DNA from: Phycicoccus sp. M110.8
GTDB lineage: Bacteria > Actinomycetota > Actinomycetes > Actinomycetales > Dermatophilaceae
Assembly (NCBI RefSeq): GCF_032464895.1
Contig: NZ_JAWDIC010000004.1
Coordinates: 62,001 to 126,000, forward strand
DNA length: 64,000 nucleotides
Direction: 5' to 3'
Below, one piece after another: positions 9,699-18,260 of this stretch. The notes beneath the pieces were generated by a model. The model was not told the DNA's origin. It saw only the letters and a list, made by a program, of their open reading frames with translations, and did not search any database. The number at the start of each line of letters is the position of its first letter. The first letter of the stretch is position 1. Made by a program: the position numbers and the translations under genes.

Positions 9699-9704
9699 GG
9701 CCAG

Positions 9705-9710
9705 ACGCTA
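9705..9710 (-). promoter_or_regulatory. -10 box (TAGCGT) for decarboxylase, leaderless
   Basis: On the minus strand TAGCGT lies 6 nt before the ATG at 9698; no Shine-Dalgarno is visible. Confidence 0.6.
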
Positions 9711-9820
9711 CGCGCGCACGGCGCCGCCGGGATCGGCCCGGCGGACGACCGTGCCCGCCGTGGTGACCCTGCGGCGCCGGTCGCCGCCGACGTGCCGACC
9801 GAGCCGGGCCGCCCTCCTGG

Positions 9821-12382
9821 TCAGCTCAGGGAGGCCAGCCAGCTGATGGCGTGCCGTGCGTCCTCGCGCCGCTGCTCGTACCGCGCCCCGATGGCCAGGA
9901 GCGCCACACCGAGCGTGCCCAGGGTGAGGAACCTCGGCAGGTGCACGGCATACGGGCCGAGCTGGGTGACCGCCACGACGACCGCGGCGGCGGCGCCGAC
10001 GACCACGAGCGCCTGCCAGCGGCGCCACGCCCCCGCGGCGAGCACGACCACGGCGACGGTGACGGCCAGCAGCGGTCTCAGGAGCCCGTCGTCGACCGCG
10101 GTGAACAGGGCGGAGGGGAGGAGCCCGACCGCCAGGCCCGGTCCGGCGACCAGCCACGAACGGCGACCCAGGAGCTGCGCGGACCACAGGCCGGCGGCCA
10201 GGAGGAGGGCAGCGGGCGGGAGCGTGTATGCCTCGAGCGTCGTCACGTCGGCGTGCAGCAGCTCGACCCAGGTGGCCGTGGTGGCGGCGACGACGGCGAC
10301 CAGCACCACCGGACGCCGGCTCGCCGGCACCGAGATGCCCAGGGCGGCGAGGGCGTAGAGGAACGCGGCCGCCGCCGTGGAATGGGGGAGCCCGCGGTCC
10401 AGGCCGAGAGCGAGGGCGCCCACGCCGATCGCGACCGCGAAGCCGCCGAGGACGGGCTCCTCGGGCCGGTGGCGCCGCCACGCCGTCAGGCCTGCGAGGA
10501 CGAGGGCCGTGAGCGCCAACGAGGCCCACTCGGCGTACGAGGAGACGAGCAGGCCCACCTCGCGGGCCAGCGCCGTGCCCGTGACCACGGCGACCGCGGT
10601 GGTCGCCGGACGCAGGCCCGGGCGCAGCACCGCGGTGGCGACCCCGGCGACCGTGGCGCACGCGAGGACGGCGACGACGACGGGTCGGTCGAGTCCCTGG
10701 CCGAGGGCACCGGCCAGTGCGGCCACCAGGGCCACGGCGCCGACCGCGCCCAGCGGCACCTCCTCGGCCCGTCGGGGCCGCGCGAGTGCCCCGCCCACGA
10801 GCGCGAGGCCGGCCACGGCGACCGCCAGGACGGCCGCGGTCGGGCTCGCGAGGTCGGCGGTGAGCCAGGTGGTGCCGACCGCGCAGACCGCGGCGACGGC
10901 GGACGCCGGGGAACGCCAGGAGTGGCGCATGACGGCGACGGCTGCCGCGGCGACCGCAGCGCCGGCGAGGACGCAGGCCTGCGCCGGCTGTGAGGCGTGG
11001 ACGACGGTCGCCAGGAAGGTGGCGACCACGGCTGCAGCGGCCTCGGTCTCCAGCCACAGCTGCCCGACCCGGCTGCGCAGGGGCCGCACCGCCACCACGG
11101 CGACGACGGCCGCGGCGAGGAGCATGCCCAGCGCGGCTGCCGCCACCGGCGGCAGCTGGACCGACAGCCCCAGGACCGCGAGCGGGGCGGTCCCGCTGGC
11201 GACGGCGGCGAGGACGCCGACCGCACGCCAGTCGCCGGAGAACCACCGGTCCGTCCAGTCGGCCCGGACCGCTGCCCGTGAGCCGAGCCGCGCGGACCGC
11301 GCCCGGACCACCCGGGCGACGACGAGGGCACCGAGCACGGCGACGAGCAGCAGCAGCCCGTCGGCCACGAGGGCCTGCGCCCGGAGGTCTCCGGGCTCCA
11401 CGTCGGCCGCGACCCCGGCCGCGATCGCGGCCCCGACGACGAGCCAGCCCGCTGCCGGCCCGGTGGCGGCCCGGCGCACGACCCCGAGCGTGGCGGGCAG
11501 GGCGAGGTGCAGCGGCGCGAACAGGGCGGCGCCGAGCAGCGCCAGCACCGCGGCGGGTACCGCCCGCTCCGGCGCCGTGACGACCGCCCCCCACGCGACC
11601 GAGGCGGCGGTGAGCGAGAGCACCCCGAAGGCCGCGACCCGCCGGTCCCGCTGGTGCAGGGCGGCGAGGACGAGCGCCACGAGGAGGCCGGACACGGCGG
11701 TGTAGGCGTGGACGTCGACGCCGTCGAGACCGGCGAGCCCGAAGCGTCGCGCGGCGGACGCGTCGAGCAGGAGCAGGCCGCCGGCGACGACGGCGAGGGC
11801 CTCGGCGCTGCTGGGCAGGCGGCGCCGCGACAGCACCAGCGAGGCCTGGCAGGCGAGGGCCGTGAGCCCACCCATCACGAGCACCTGGCCCCAGCGCCCG
11901 ATGACGAACCACGCCACGGCCAGGGCGATCGACCCGGCCACGAGGACCAGCAGGACACCGACCGCGAGCAGCGTCTGCTGCGTCGTCCACGAACGGTGCT
12001 GCGGGCGGGGTGCCTCGGCTCCGGGGACGGGCGCGGGACCGGGAGCTGCTCCCGAGGGCACGGCGCCCGGCGTCGCTGCGGTGGGACCCGTGGTCGCGAC
12101 GACCGGGGCTGCCCCGGTGGTGGCGACTCCAGTGGGGGCGACTCCGGTGGTGGCGACTCCGGTGGTGGCGACCCCGGCGGGGGCGACTCCGGTGGCGGTC
12201 GTCGCGGGCGCCGACAGCACGGCGAGGAGCGCGCGGCGCTCGCTGGAGAGCCGGGCCAGCGCCTGGTCGACCTCCCACAGCCGGACGGCGTCAGGGCCGA
12301 TGAGACGGACGCCGCAGCGCGGGCACTGCTGCGGGCTGGGTGGCAGGTCGGCGCCGCAGGAGGGGCAGGGGATCGCAGCCAT
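9821..12382 (-). CDS. Zinc-ribbon polytopic membrane protein (SCO7613 C-terminal domain type)
   Basis: 853 residues. The N-terminus is a rubredoxin-like zinc ribbon (CPSC ... CPRC; Cys6, 9, 20, 23) followed by a short helical region (VDQALARLSSERRALLAVLS). A low-complexity Ala/Thr/Val/Gly linker coded by near-identical short repeats (about 12070-12200) comes next. The rest, from about residue 135, is Ala/Val/Leu-rich with some 25 predicted membrane helices. This matches the large actinobacterial family annotated as SCO7613 C-terminal domain-containing membrane protein; no function is known. The start has GAAGGA close upstream. Its extreme Ala/Val composition means helix counting by eye is rough. 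Confidence 0.8.
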   Translation of the reverse strand: MAAIPCPSCGADLPPSPQQCPRCGVRLIGPDAVRLWEVDQALARLSSERRALLAVLSAPATTATGVAPAGVATTGVATTGVAPTGVATTGAAPVVATTGPTAATPGAVPSGAAPGPAPVPGAEAPRPQHRSWTTQQTLLAVGVLLVLVAGSIALAVAWFVIGRWGQVLVMGGLTALACQASLVLSRRRLPSSAEALAVVAGGLLLLDASAARRFGLAGLDGVDVHAYTAVSGLLVALVLAALHQRDRRVAAFGVLSLTAASVAWGAVVTAPERAVPAAVLALLGAALFAPLHLALPATLGVVRRAATGPAAGWLVVGAAIAAGVAADVEPGDLRAQALVADGLLLLVAVLGALVVARVVRARSARLGSRAAVRADWTDRWFSGDWRAVGVLAAVASGTAPLAVLGLSVQLPPVAAAALGMLLAAAVVAVVAVRPLRSRVGQLWLETEAAAAVVATFLATVVHASQPAQACVLAGAAVAAAAVAVMRHSWRSPASAVAAVCAVGTTWLTADLASPTAAVLAVAVAGLALVGGALARPRRAEEVPLGAVGAVALVAALAGALGQGLDRPVVVAVLACATVAGVATAVLRPGLRPATTAVAVVTGTALAREVGLLVSSYAEWASLALTALVLAGLTAWRRHRPEEPVLGGFAVAIGVGALALGLDRGLPHSTAAAAFLYALAALGISVPASRRPVVLVAVVAATTATWVELLHADVTTLEAYTLPPAALLLAAGLWSAQLLGRRSWLVAGPGLAVGLLPSALFTAVDDGLLRPLLAVTVAVVVLAAGAWRRWQALVVVGAAAAVVVAVTQLGPYAVHLPRFLTLGTLGVALLAIGARYEQRREDARHAISWLASLS
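12068..12200 (-). repeat. Short tandem repeats coding a VATTG-type linker
   Basis: Units of about 15 nt (GGTGGCGACTCC-like on the plus strand) repeat imperfectly and encode GVATT / GVAPT / GVATT steps in the linker between zinc ribbon and membrane domain. Length probably varies between strains. Confidence 0.75.
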
Positions 12383-12494
12383 CGGTCCTTCTCGAGCCGG
12401 TGGCGCACCGGATGGCGCGCCCTCGGCAGCGAGTGTGCTCGCGGTGGGCCGTGAGCGGATGGGGCGTTGTACCCAAGTCGAGCCGTTCGGCGGA

Positions 12495-12779
12495 CTAGTC
12501 CCCGTCGAGCCCCAGGCTGAAGGCAGCCTCGAGGTCGTGGCGCGAGTACGTGCGGAAGGCGATGTGGGTGTTGGTGCCGATGACGCCCTGCACCTTGTTG
12601 AGCCGGCCGGCGATCACGTCGTTGAGCTCCTCGTGCTCGCGCACCCGCACCATGGCGATGAGGTCGGCGTCGCCGGCCACGGAGTAGACCTCCGACACCC
12701 CGTCGAGCTCGGCGATGGCCTGGGCCACCTCGGGGATGCGGTCGACGTCGGCGTTGACGAGAACGATGGCGGTGATCAC
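12495..12779 (-). CDS. Stand-alone Lrp/AsnC ligand-binding (RAM) domain protein
   Basis: 94 residues (VITAIVLVNADVDRIPEVAQ ... HEELNDVIAGRLNKVQGVIGTNTHIAFRTYS). This is the C-terminal effector-binding domain of Lrp/AsnC regulators without the DNA-binding HTH. The gly-rich turn VYSVAGDADLIAMVRV is typical. Such stand-alone domains bind amino acids or modulate full-length Lrp proteins; the ligand is unknown. GTG at 12779 has TACAGT 6 nt upstream (leaderless). It lies between the membrane protein and the DnaQ-UvrC gene. Confidence 0.9.
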   Translation of the reverse strand: MITAIVLVNADVDRIPEVAQAIAELDGVSEVYSVAGDADLIAMVRVREHEELNDVIAGRLNKVQGVIGTNTHIAFRTYSRHDLEAAFSLGLDGD

Positions 12780-12785
12780 GCGCCC

Positions 12786-12791
12786 ACTGTA
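12786..12791 (-). promoter_or_regulatory. -10 box (TACAGT) for RAM-domain gene, leaderless
   Basis: TACAGT on the minus strand is 6 nt from GTG at 12779. Confidence 0.6.
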
Positions 12792-12813
12792 TCGGCGCCG
12801 TGCGCGCCGCTGG

Positions 12814-14532
12814 CTAGGACGCCGCGACGAACCCCGGGACGGCGCGGCGCGCCACGGCGTCGGGCTCGAGGGCTGCGCGGGCGCCGCCGGCTCCGCCGAC
12901 GGGACAGGTCCACTCGCCGTCGAGGTCGACGAGGCGGACCCCGGGGGCCTCCAGCCAGCGCAGGATCTTCTCCGTCTCCTCGGGGATCGCAGCGGGCGCG
13001 GGCCACGGAGCGGGCAGGACCATCTCCGCGCTGGCCCGGGCGGCGTCGATGTAGGGCATGGGGTCGGCGCCGCGCGGCGCGACGGTGCTCGCGGCGAGGC
13101 GCCCGTGGCGGACGACGACGACCTCCCAGCCGCCGGCCGGCGCGGGCCGCGCGGCCACGATCTCGGGGCTCGCGGCCAGGGGTGCGATGCGCTGGGCGCG
13201 GGCGATGCCGCGCACGAGGGCGAGCAGGCGGTCCCTGACCTCCCCGGCGTCCTCGTAGCGCTCCTGGTCGGCGAGGGTGCCCATGCGCGAGCGCAGGGCC
13301 GTGACCACCCGGCGGGAGTCGCCGACGAGGGCGTGCACGGCGTCGCGCACGACGACGGCATACTCCTCGACGCTCTGGGCTCCGGTGCACGGTGCGCCGC
13401 AGCGCCCCATGGCGGCCAGCGCGCACGAGCCGACCCGGCGCGTGGGGGAGAGGCGCTGGACGCACTGCCGCAGGGGGATGACCTCGTGCACGGCGGCGAC
13501 GGCCGCCTCGGCGGAGGCGCGGCTGCCGAACGGGCCGATGTACTTGGCGCCGTCGCCGCGCACCTCGCGGACGATCGACAACCGGGGGAACGCCTCGACC
13601 GTGAGCTTGACCCAGGTCGCGCGCTCGGGGGACTTGGAGCGGCGGTTGTAGCGGGGCTTGTGCTCGGCGATGAGCCGCAGCTCGCGCACCTCGGCCTCGA
13701 GGGTGGTGGCGCAGACGATGGGCGTGACGCTCTCGGCGATCCGCACCATCTCGGCCATGCGCGTGCGCTGCTCGGAGCCGGTGAAGTAGCTGCGGACGCG
13801 GGTGCGGATGTTGACCGAGGTGCCGACGTAGAGGACCCGGCCCTGGCCGTCCTTGAACTGGTAGACGCCCGGGGCGTCGGGCAGGCCGTCGGCGAGCCAG
13901 CGCTTGCGGCGCTGGGCCGGGCTCACGCGCGAGCTGTAGGAGGACAGCTCCTCGAGGGTGCGCACACCGAGGTTGCCGACGCGCTCGATGAGGCCGTGCA
14001 GGACGTCGACGGTCGCGCGGGCGTCGTGCAGCGCGCGGTGGTCGGGGACGGTGGAGGCGCCGAACAGGGCCGCGAGCGAGGACAGCTTGTGGTTGCGCGC
14101 CTCGTCGCGGGTGACCAGCTGGCGGGCCAGGTGCACGGTGTCGACGACCGCGTGCCGGGGCCACTCGATGCCCTGCTGGCGCGCTGCCGCCTTGAGGAAG
14201 CCGACGTCGAAGCCGGCGTTGTGCGCCACCAGCACCGCGCCCCGCGCGAACTCGAGGAAGGCCGGGAGCGCCACCTCGATGCGGGGGGCGTCGGCGACCA
14301 TCGCGGTCGTGATGCCGGTGAGCGCCTGGATGAACGGGGGGATCGGCAGGTGCGGGTTGACCAGGGTCTGGAACTCGCCCAGCACCTGCCCGCCGCGGAC
14401 CTTGACCGCGCCGATCTCGGTGATGGCGCTGTCGTTCGGGTTGCCGCCGGTGGTCTCGAGGTCGACGACGACGAACGTGACATCGGCCAGAGCCGTGCCC
14501 AAGTCGTCGAAGGTGCCCTGGACCATCTGCAT
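12814..14532 (-). CDS. DEDD 3'-5' exonuclease fused to UvrC-like GIY-YIG endonuclease
   Basis: 572 residues. The N-terminal DnaQ-type exonuclease (about 18-185) has VVVDLETTG (Asp24, Glu26), VAHNAGFDVGFL, and DHRALHDA with the DEDDh His165/Asp170. A GIY-YIG endonuclease like the UvrC N-terminal half (about 219-300, PGVYQFKDGQGRVLYVGTS) follows. A UVR-like helical hairpin (DQERYEDAGEVRDRL) is near residue 440. The same fusion is found across actinobacteria (Rv2191 in M. tuberculosis) beside trpD and ctaE. It probably acts in an auxiliary DNA repair path like E. coli Cho; the UvrC C-terminal RNase H-like half is missing, as in that group. ATG at 14532 is leaderless (TACCGT 7 nt upstream). Confidence 0.92.
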   Translation of the reverse strand: MQMVQGTFDDLGTALADVTFVVVDLETTGGNPNDSAITEIGAVKVRGGQVLGEFQTLVNPHLPIPPFIQALTGITTAMVADAPRIEVALPAFLEFARGAVLVAHNAGFDVGFLKAAARQQGIEWPRHAVVDTVHLARQLVTRDEARNHKLSSLAALFGASTVPDHRALHDARATVDVLHGLIERVGNLGVRTLEELSSYSSRVSPAQRRKRWLADGLPDAPGVYQFKDGQGRVLYVGTSVNIRTRVRSYFTGSEQRTRMAEMVRIAESVTPIVCATTLEAEVRELRLIAEHKPRYNRRSKSPERATWVKLTVEAFPRLSIVREVRGDGAKYIGPFGSRASAEAAVAAVHEVIPLRQCVQRLSPTRRVGSCALAAMGRCGAPCTGAQSVEEYAVVVRDAVHALVGDSRRVVTALRSRMGTLADQERYEDAGEVRDRLLALVRGIARAQRIAPLAASPEIVAARPAPAGGWEVVVVRHGRLAASTVAPRGADPMPYIDAARASAEMVLPAPWPAPAAIPEETEKILRWLEAPGVRLVDLDGEWTCPVGGAGGARAALEPDAVARRAVPGFVAAS

Positions 14533-14539
14533 GGACCTG

Positions 14540-14545
14540 ACGGTA
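14540..14545 (-). promoter_or_regulatory. -10 box (TACCGT) for DnaQ-UvrC gene, leaderless
   Basis: TACCGT on the minus strand is 7 nt before ATG at 14532. Confidence 0.55.
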
Positions 14546-14774
14546 GGACGGCGCGGTGACAGCCCTGTGCAGGCGCGCCACCGGACCGCCCGTGGACGTC
14601 CGCGACAAGCCCTTCACGGTGCCGGTCGGTGGCCTGCCGGCGTGCCCGTCGGTATGCCGGCACGGGGCGTTGTCGGTGGTGGCACCTAGCGTCGTGGGCA
14701 GGTGGACGACCGCCGCCGCGGCCGTCCCGAGGACCGGCCCAACGACAGGACCCGACGAGAGAGAGGTGATCGAC

Positions 14775-14996
14775 GTGATCATCGACTGCCAGACCTGCCC
14801 CGTGCGGGACCTGCACTGCGCCGACTGCATGGTGCCCGCCCTGCTGGCCTTCCAGGACGCCCAGCTCCCGCTCGACGCGGCCGAGCGCGCCGCCGTGACC
14901 CGGTTCGTCGAGGCCGGCCTCGTGTCGGTGCCGGAGGCCGCGTCCGTGCACGCGCGCCGTGAGCCGTGGGGGGCGCACACCCGCGCAGTGGGCTGA
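14775..14996 (+). CDS. Small CxxC-x6-CxxC protein
   Basis: 73 residues. The N-terminus reads VIIDCQTCPVRDLHCADC, a Cys-x2-Cys-x6-Cys-x2-Cys knuckle that suggests a structural zinc or an Fe-S cluster. A short helical part (ALLAFQDAQLPLDAAERAAVTRFVEAGLVSV) follows. GTG at 14775 is chosen because the purine-rich GAGAGAGAGG lies about 8 nt upstream; an in-frame GTG at 14766 is also possible. It precedes a lipoprotein peptidase gene. I do not recognise a characterised homologue; small proteins with this pattern occur in this neighbourhood in other actinobacteria. Confidence 0.7.
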   Translation: MIIDCQTCPVRDLHCADCMVPALLAFQDAQLPLDAAERAAVTRFVEAGLVSVPEAASVHARREPWGAHTRAVG

Positions 14997-15022
14997 CCTG
15001 CGGGAACCCGGCGGTCGCGACC

Positions 15023-15028
15023 TACGAT
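15023..15028 (+). promoter_or_regulatory. -10 box (TACGAT) for lipoprotein peptidase, leaderless
   Basis: TACGAT is 6 nt before the ATG at 15035. Confidence 0.6.
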
Positions 15029-15034
15029 GACCGC

Positions 15035-16345
15035 ATGCGAGCCAAGCGGGTGGGGGCGGCCCTGGTGGCCGCCTGCCTCGCCCTGGCGGGCTGCTCGGGC
15101 GGCGGGACGGCGCCGCAGCCCTCCACCTCCGCGAGGCCCGCCACCACGACCCAGCAGGACTCGGCCCAGCCGTCGGTCGCCCGCGAGGAGGCGCTCAGCG
15201 CGCTCCTGGCCCGGCGGGCCGCCGCGGTCCGCAGCAGGGACCGCACGGCGTTCGCCGCCACCCTGGCCAGCACGACCTCGGGGTTCGGGTTGCGCCAGCT
15301 CGCCCAGCTCGACGCCCTCGACCAGCTCCCGATCGGGCGGTTCGAGTACGGCACGCCCGAGGCCGCGCCCGCCCTCGGCCCCGACCGGATCGCCCAGCTC
15401 GGGCCGGACGCCTGGGTGGCCCGGGTCGAGGGCCGGTACAGCCTCACCGGCTGCGACACCGCCACCCGCGGCTTCGAGTCCTACTTCACCGTCGTGCGCC
15501 GCGACGGTCGCTGGCTGCTCGCCGACGACACCGACGGCGGGACCCAGACCCAGGCGTGGGACCTGCCCGACTTCACGGTGGTCGAGGGCGACGGGGCCCT
15601 CGTGCTCGGCAGCGGGCCCGCGAGCCGGCTGCGGCCCTACCTCACCCTCGGTGAGCACGCGGTCGGCCAGGTGCGCGACGTCTGGAGCGGCTCGACCTGG
15701 AACGGCCGCCTCGTGCTGGTCGTCCCCCGCACCCCGGCCCAGATGGCCGAACTCGTCGGCCAGCAGGCCGACTCGGTCAGGCAGGTGGCCGCCGTCACCG
15801 ACGGGCCGTTCGACCCCTCCGGCCGCGCCGGTGCCGACCGGGTGGTGGTCAACCCGACCGCCTTCGCCGGCCTGCAGCGCCGGGGCCAGCAGGTCGTCGT
15901 CACCCACGAGGCGACCCACGTCGCCATCCGTGCCACGACGACGCGTCCGGTCCCGCTCTGGCTGTCCGAGGGCATGGCCGACTACGTCGGGTACCGCGAC
16001 GTCGACGCCACCGAGCAGCAGGTGGCGGCCGCCCTCTTCGCCCAGGTGCGGGCGGGTCGTGGACCCACGGCGCTACCCCGCGCCGAGGAGTTCGACCCGG
16101 CCCACACGACGATCGGCCCCACCTACAACGCGGCGTGGCTGGCCGTGCGCCAGGTCGCCGAGCGGTACGGCACGTCCACCCTCGTGCGGTTCTACCGCGC
16201 CGCCGCCTCGGCGCCCTCCGCCGACGCGAGCGCCTCCGAGGTCGACGCCGCCACCGCGCACGCGTTCCAGGACGTCCTGCACACGACGGTGGCGGCGTTC
16301 ACCCGGCAGTGGCTCTCGGCGATCCGTGCGGCGGCAGCCGGATGA
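15035..16345 (+). CDS. Lipoprotein zinc metallopeptidase (peptidase MA-like)
   Basis: 436 residues. The signal peptide with lipobox LAGC (Cys20) predicts a membrane-anchored lipoprotein; a Ser/Thr/Gln linker follows. A middle domain (about 50-200) has no motif I recognise. The C-terminal domain has HEATH (His291, Glu292, His295) and a Glu (Glu312) in PLWLSEGMADYVGYRD, the gluzincin arrangement of the peptidase MA/M61-like group. It probably cleaves or remodels an envelope substrate, which is unknown. The start is leaderless and the stop overlaps the Nudix gene by 4 nt. Confidence 0.82.
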   Translation: MRAKRVGAALVAACLALAGCSGGGTAPQPSTSARPATTTQQDSAQPSVAREEALSALLARRAAAVRSRDRTAFAATLASTTSGFGLRQLAQLDALDQLPIGRFEYGTPEAAPALGPDRIAQLGPDAWVARVEGRYSLTGCDTATRGFESYFTVVRRDGRWLLADDTDGGTQTQAWDLPDFTVVEGDGALVLGSGPASRLRPYLTLGEHAVGQVRDVWSGSTWNGRLVLVVPRTPAQMAELVGQQADSVRQVAAVTDGPFDPSGRAGADRVVVNPTAFAGLQRRGQQVVVTHEATHVAIRATTTRPVPLWLSEGMADYVGYRDVDATEQQVAAALFAQVRAGRGPTALPRAEEFDPAHTTIGPTYNAAWLAVRQVAERYGTSTLVRFYRAAASAPSADASASEVDAATAHAFQDVLHTTVAAFTRQWLSAIRAAAAG

Positions 16346-16842
16346 GCGAGGTCCTGCGCCGCCGGGCGGTGCGCGTGCTCGTCGTCGAGCCGGGTGGGAC
16401 CGTCCTGATGATCCACGGGTTCGACCCGCACGACCCCGGCACGACCTACTGGTACACGATCGGCGGCGGCGTGGACCCGGGGGAGTCCGCCCTCGAGGCC
16501 GCGGTGCGAGAGGTGTGGGAGGAGACCGGACTGCGCGTCGACCCTGCCCGGCTGGTCGGACCGGTGCACGCCGACGACGTCGTGTTCCCCTTCGAGGGGC
16601 GGACCGTCGTCCAGCAGCAGGTCTACTACCTGCTGGAGGTGCCTCGGTATGCCGCGCGGCCGGTGGCCTTCGAGGAGACCGAGGTCCGCTCGACCCTCGA
16701 GGTGGCCTGGGTGGACCCGCAGGAGCGTCAGCGGCGAGGCGAGACGGTGTACCCCGAAGGGCTCGTCGAGCTGCTCGGGCGCGACACGGGAACTGCGAGC
16801 GAGAGCACCACCAGCGCCCCGACGAGCCAGAACTGGTTGTAG
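16342..16842 (+). CDS. Nudix hydrolase
   Basis: 166 residues. The complete Nudix box is seen: GGGVDPGESALEAAVREVWEETGL (Gx5Ex7REUxEExGU, with the REVWEE metal-binding helix). It hydrolyses a nucleoside diphosphate linked to another group; the substrate is unknown. ATG at 16342 overlaps the upstream stop (ATGA), indicating coupling with the lipoprotein gene. The last 38 codons run antisense to the end of the convergent membrane protein gene (115-bp overlap); the conserved domain ends near 16790, so the tail may be an acquired extension. Confidence 0.9.
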   Translation: MSEVLRRRAVRVLVVEPGGTVLMIHGFDPHDPGTTYWYTIGGGVDPGESALEAAVREVWEETGLRVDPARLVGPVHADDVVFPFEGRTVVQQQVYYLLEVPRYAARPVAFEETEVRSTLEVAWVDPQERQRRGETVYPEGLVELLGRDTGTASESTTSAPTSQNWL

Positions 16843-18233
16843 AACGCCTGCTTGTTGACGAGGTTCGCGACGAGCAGGACGAGGGCGAGCCACCGCAGCA
16901 GCGACGCGAGGTCGGGCTGTCGCCGCCACACGGTGAGGCAGACGGCCGCCAGCGTGCCGAGGACGACCAGGCCGGTCACCGCGAAGGGCAGCGTGACCCC
17001 GAAGGTGTTGAGCGCCAACAGGTACAGCGTGTTGGCGAACTTGATCGGGTGGAACGTCACGAGCAGGCTCACCGTGTCGTGCACGAAGTCTGCGGGGCTG
17101 GCCAGGAACCACGGCGCGATGAGCACCCCGGTCAGCGCCCCGGTGGCCACGGTCCGTTGCCAGCCGAACGGACGCCACAGGAGCAGCACCGGGAGCAGCA
17201 GCGCGAGGTGCTGCTTGCTCGCACAGGCCATCGCCAGTGGGACGACTGCCCACCAGGCGTGGCCGCGACGGACGAGGACCGCCCACCACGCGATGCCGGC
17301 GAGGAGCAGCGGCTCGGTCCATGCCTGGTCGAGCTGGGTGAGGGTGCCGGGCGCCAGCAGGAGCAGGGACACGACCACGGCCGCGGTCCACCAGCGACGA
17401 GGTGCGTCGTCCTCCGCGGCGGCCGCAGTCGCACCGGGGACCTGACCAGCGGCCGCAGTCCCACCGGCCACCTGACCGGCGGCTGCAGTCCCACCGGTCA
17501 CCCGACAAGCGGCCGCGTCCGCGGTGGCGGAGCTGCGGTCCGCTGCCGCACCACGGGTCAGCAGCACGGCGGCCAGGGCCGCGAGCAGGGTCCACACGGC
17601 CAGCGCCCAGCGGACGTCACCGGCGAGCCACCGGCCCGGCGCCAGCAGCACCACCGTCCAGGGGAGGTAGGTGAAGGCGTCCTGGATGCCGGGGGACCCC
17701 GTCCACGTCATCGCGTAGAAGTTCTCGAGGCGGGCGAGCCCGTCCGAGGCCTGCTGGAGGGTGACCCACACGTCGATGCGCGGTCGCGGCGAGGACACGA
17801 CGGCGGTCGCCGCCGCCACGGCATACCCGGCGACGGCGGCACCGAGGGCGATCGTCGCGCCGCGCCGGCGGCCCGACCACAGGGCGACCGCGCAGGCGAG
17901 CGGCGCCGCGACGAGCGCGGTGGTCGCCACCGCCAAGCCCGTCGGTGCCAGGTAGCTGAAGAGCGGGACGGCGGCCGTGGCGAGCGCCGAGCCGGCCAGC
18001 ATCAGCACCACCGCGCCGCGGCTGGGGACGACCCGCCAGCCGCGCCACTGCCACAGGGCCAGGCCGACGGCGGCCAGGGTGAGGACGGCGACGATCGGGA
18101 TGCGGTAGCGCACCACGCTCCACTGCAGCGCGGCGAAGTACGCGAGCCAGGCCACCGCGAGGACGATCCCTCCCGCACCCGGCACACGCGAGCGCCACCG
18201 GGCACGGACGACGGGCCGGTGGCGCTCGGGCAT
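16728..18233 (-). CDS. Polytopic membrane protein, glycosyltransferase-C-like (GT87/ArnT-like)
   Basis: 501 residues with about 11-12 membrane helices. An early periplasmic loop (about 130-160) and hydrophobic segments with charged/aromatic edges (RIDVWVTLQQASDGLARLENFYAMTW, DQAWTEPLLLAG, ACASKQHLALLLPVLLLW) resemble mannosyltransferases that use polyprenyl-phosphate sugars. In the homologous M. tuberculosis block, mptC and pimB' occupy nearby places, but I cannot assign a specific enzyme. A cytoplasmic loop carries three copies of a 10-residue repeat. ATG at 18233 is leaderless (TAGGGT 7 nt upstream). Its 3' end overlaps the Nudix gene on the other strand. Confidence 0.7.
   Translation of the reverse strand: MPERHRPVVRARWRSRVPGAGGIVLAVAWLAYFAALQWSVVRYRIPIVAVLTLAAVGLALWQWRGWRVVPSRGAVVLMLAGSALATAAVPLFSYLAPTGLAVATTALVAAPLACAVALWSGRRRGATIALGAAVAGYAVAAATAVVSSPRPRIDVWVTLQQASDGLARLENFYAMTWTGSPGIQDAFTYLPWTVVLLAPGRWLAGDVRWALAVWTLLAALAAVLLTRGAAADRSSATADAAACRVTGGTAAAGQVAGGTAAAGQVPGATAAAAEDDAPRRWWTAAVVVSLLLLAPGTLTQLDQAWTEPLLLAGIAWWAVLVRRGHAWWAVVPLAMACASKQHLALLLPVLLLWRPFGWQRTVATGALTGVLIAPWFLASPADFVHDTVSLLVTFHPIKFANTLYLLALNTFGVTLPFAVTGLVVLGTLAAVCLTVWRRQPDLASLLRWLALVLLVANLVNKQAFYNQFWLVGALVVLSLAVPVSRPSSSTSPSGYTVSPRR
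17421..17510 (-). repeat. Three in-frame 30-bp tandem repeats
   Basis: Units begin at 17421, 17451 and 17481 and encode GQVPGATAAA, GQVAGGTAAA and CRVTGGTAAA in the loop of the membrane protein. Sharp 30-bp periodicity suggests replication slippage. Confidence 0.85.
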
Positions 18234-18240
18234 GGGCAGG

Positions 18241-18246
18241 ACCCTA
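18241..18246 (-). promoter_or_regulatory. -10 box (TAGGGT), leaderless
   Basis: TAGGGT on the minus strand is 7 nt before the ATG at 18233, which supports that start over an upstream GTG at 18257. Confidence 0.55.
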
Positions 18247-18260
18247 CGGGGGTCCACCGC

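Noticed and set aside
9708-12278. Large Arg/Gly/Ala-rich minus-strand frame parallel to the 853-residue membrane protein
   Set aside because: Composition is that of a shadow frame; the chosen frame has a zinc ribbon, regular hydrophobic helices and a ribosome site.
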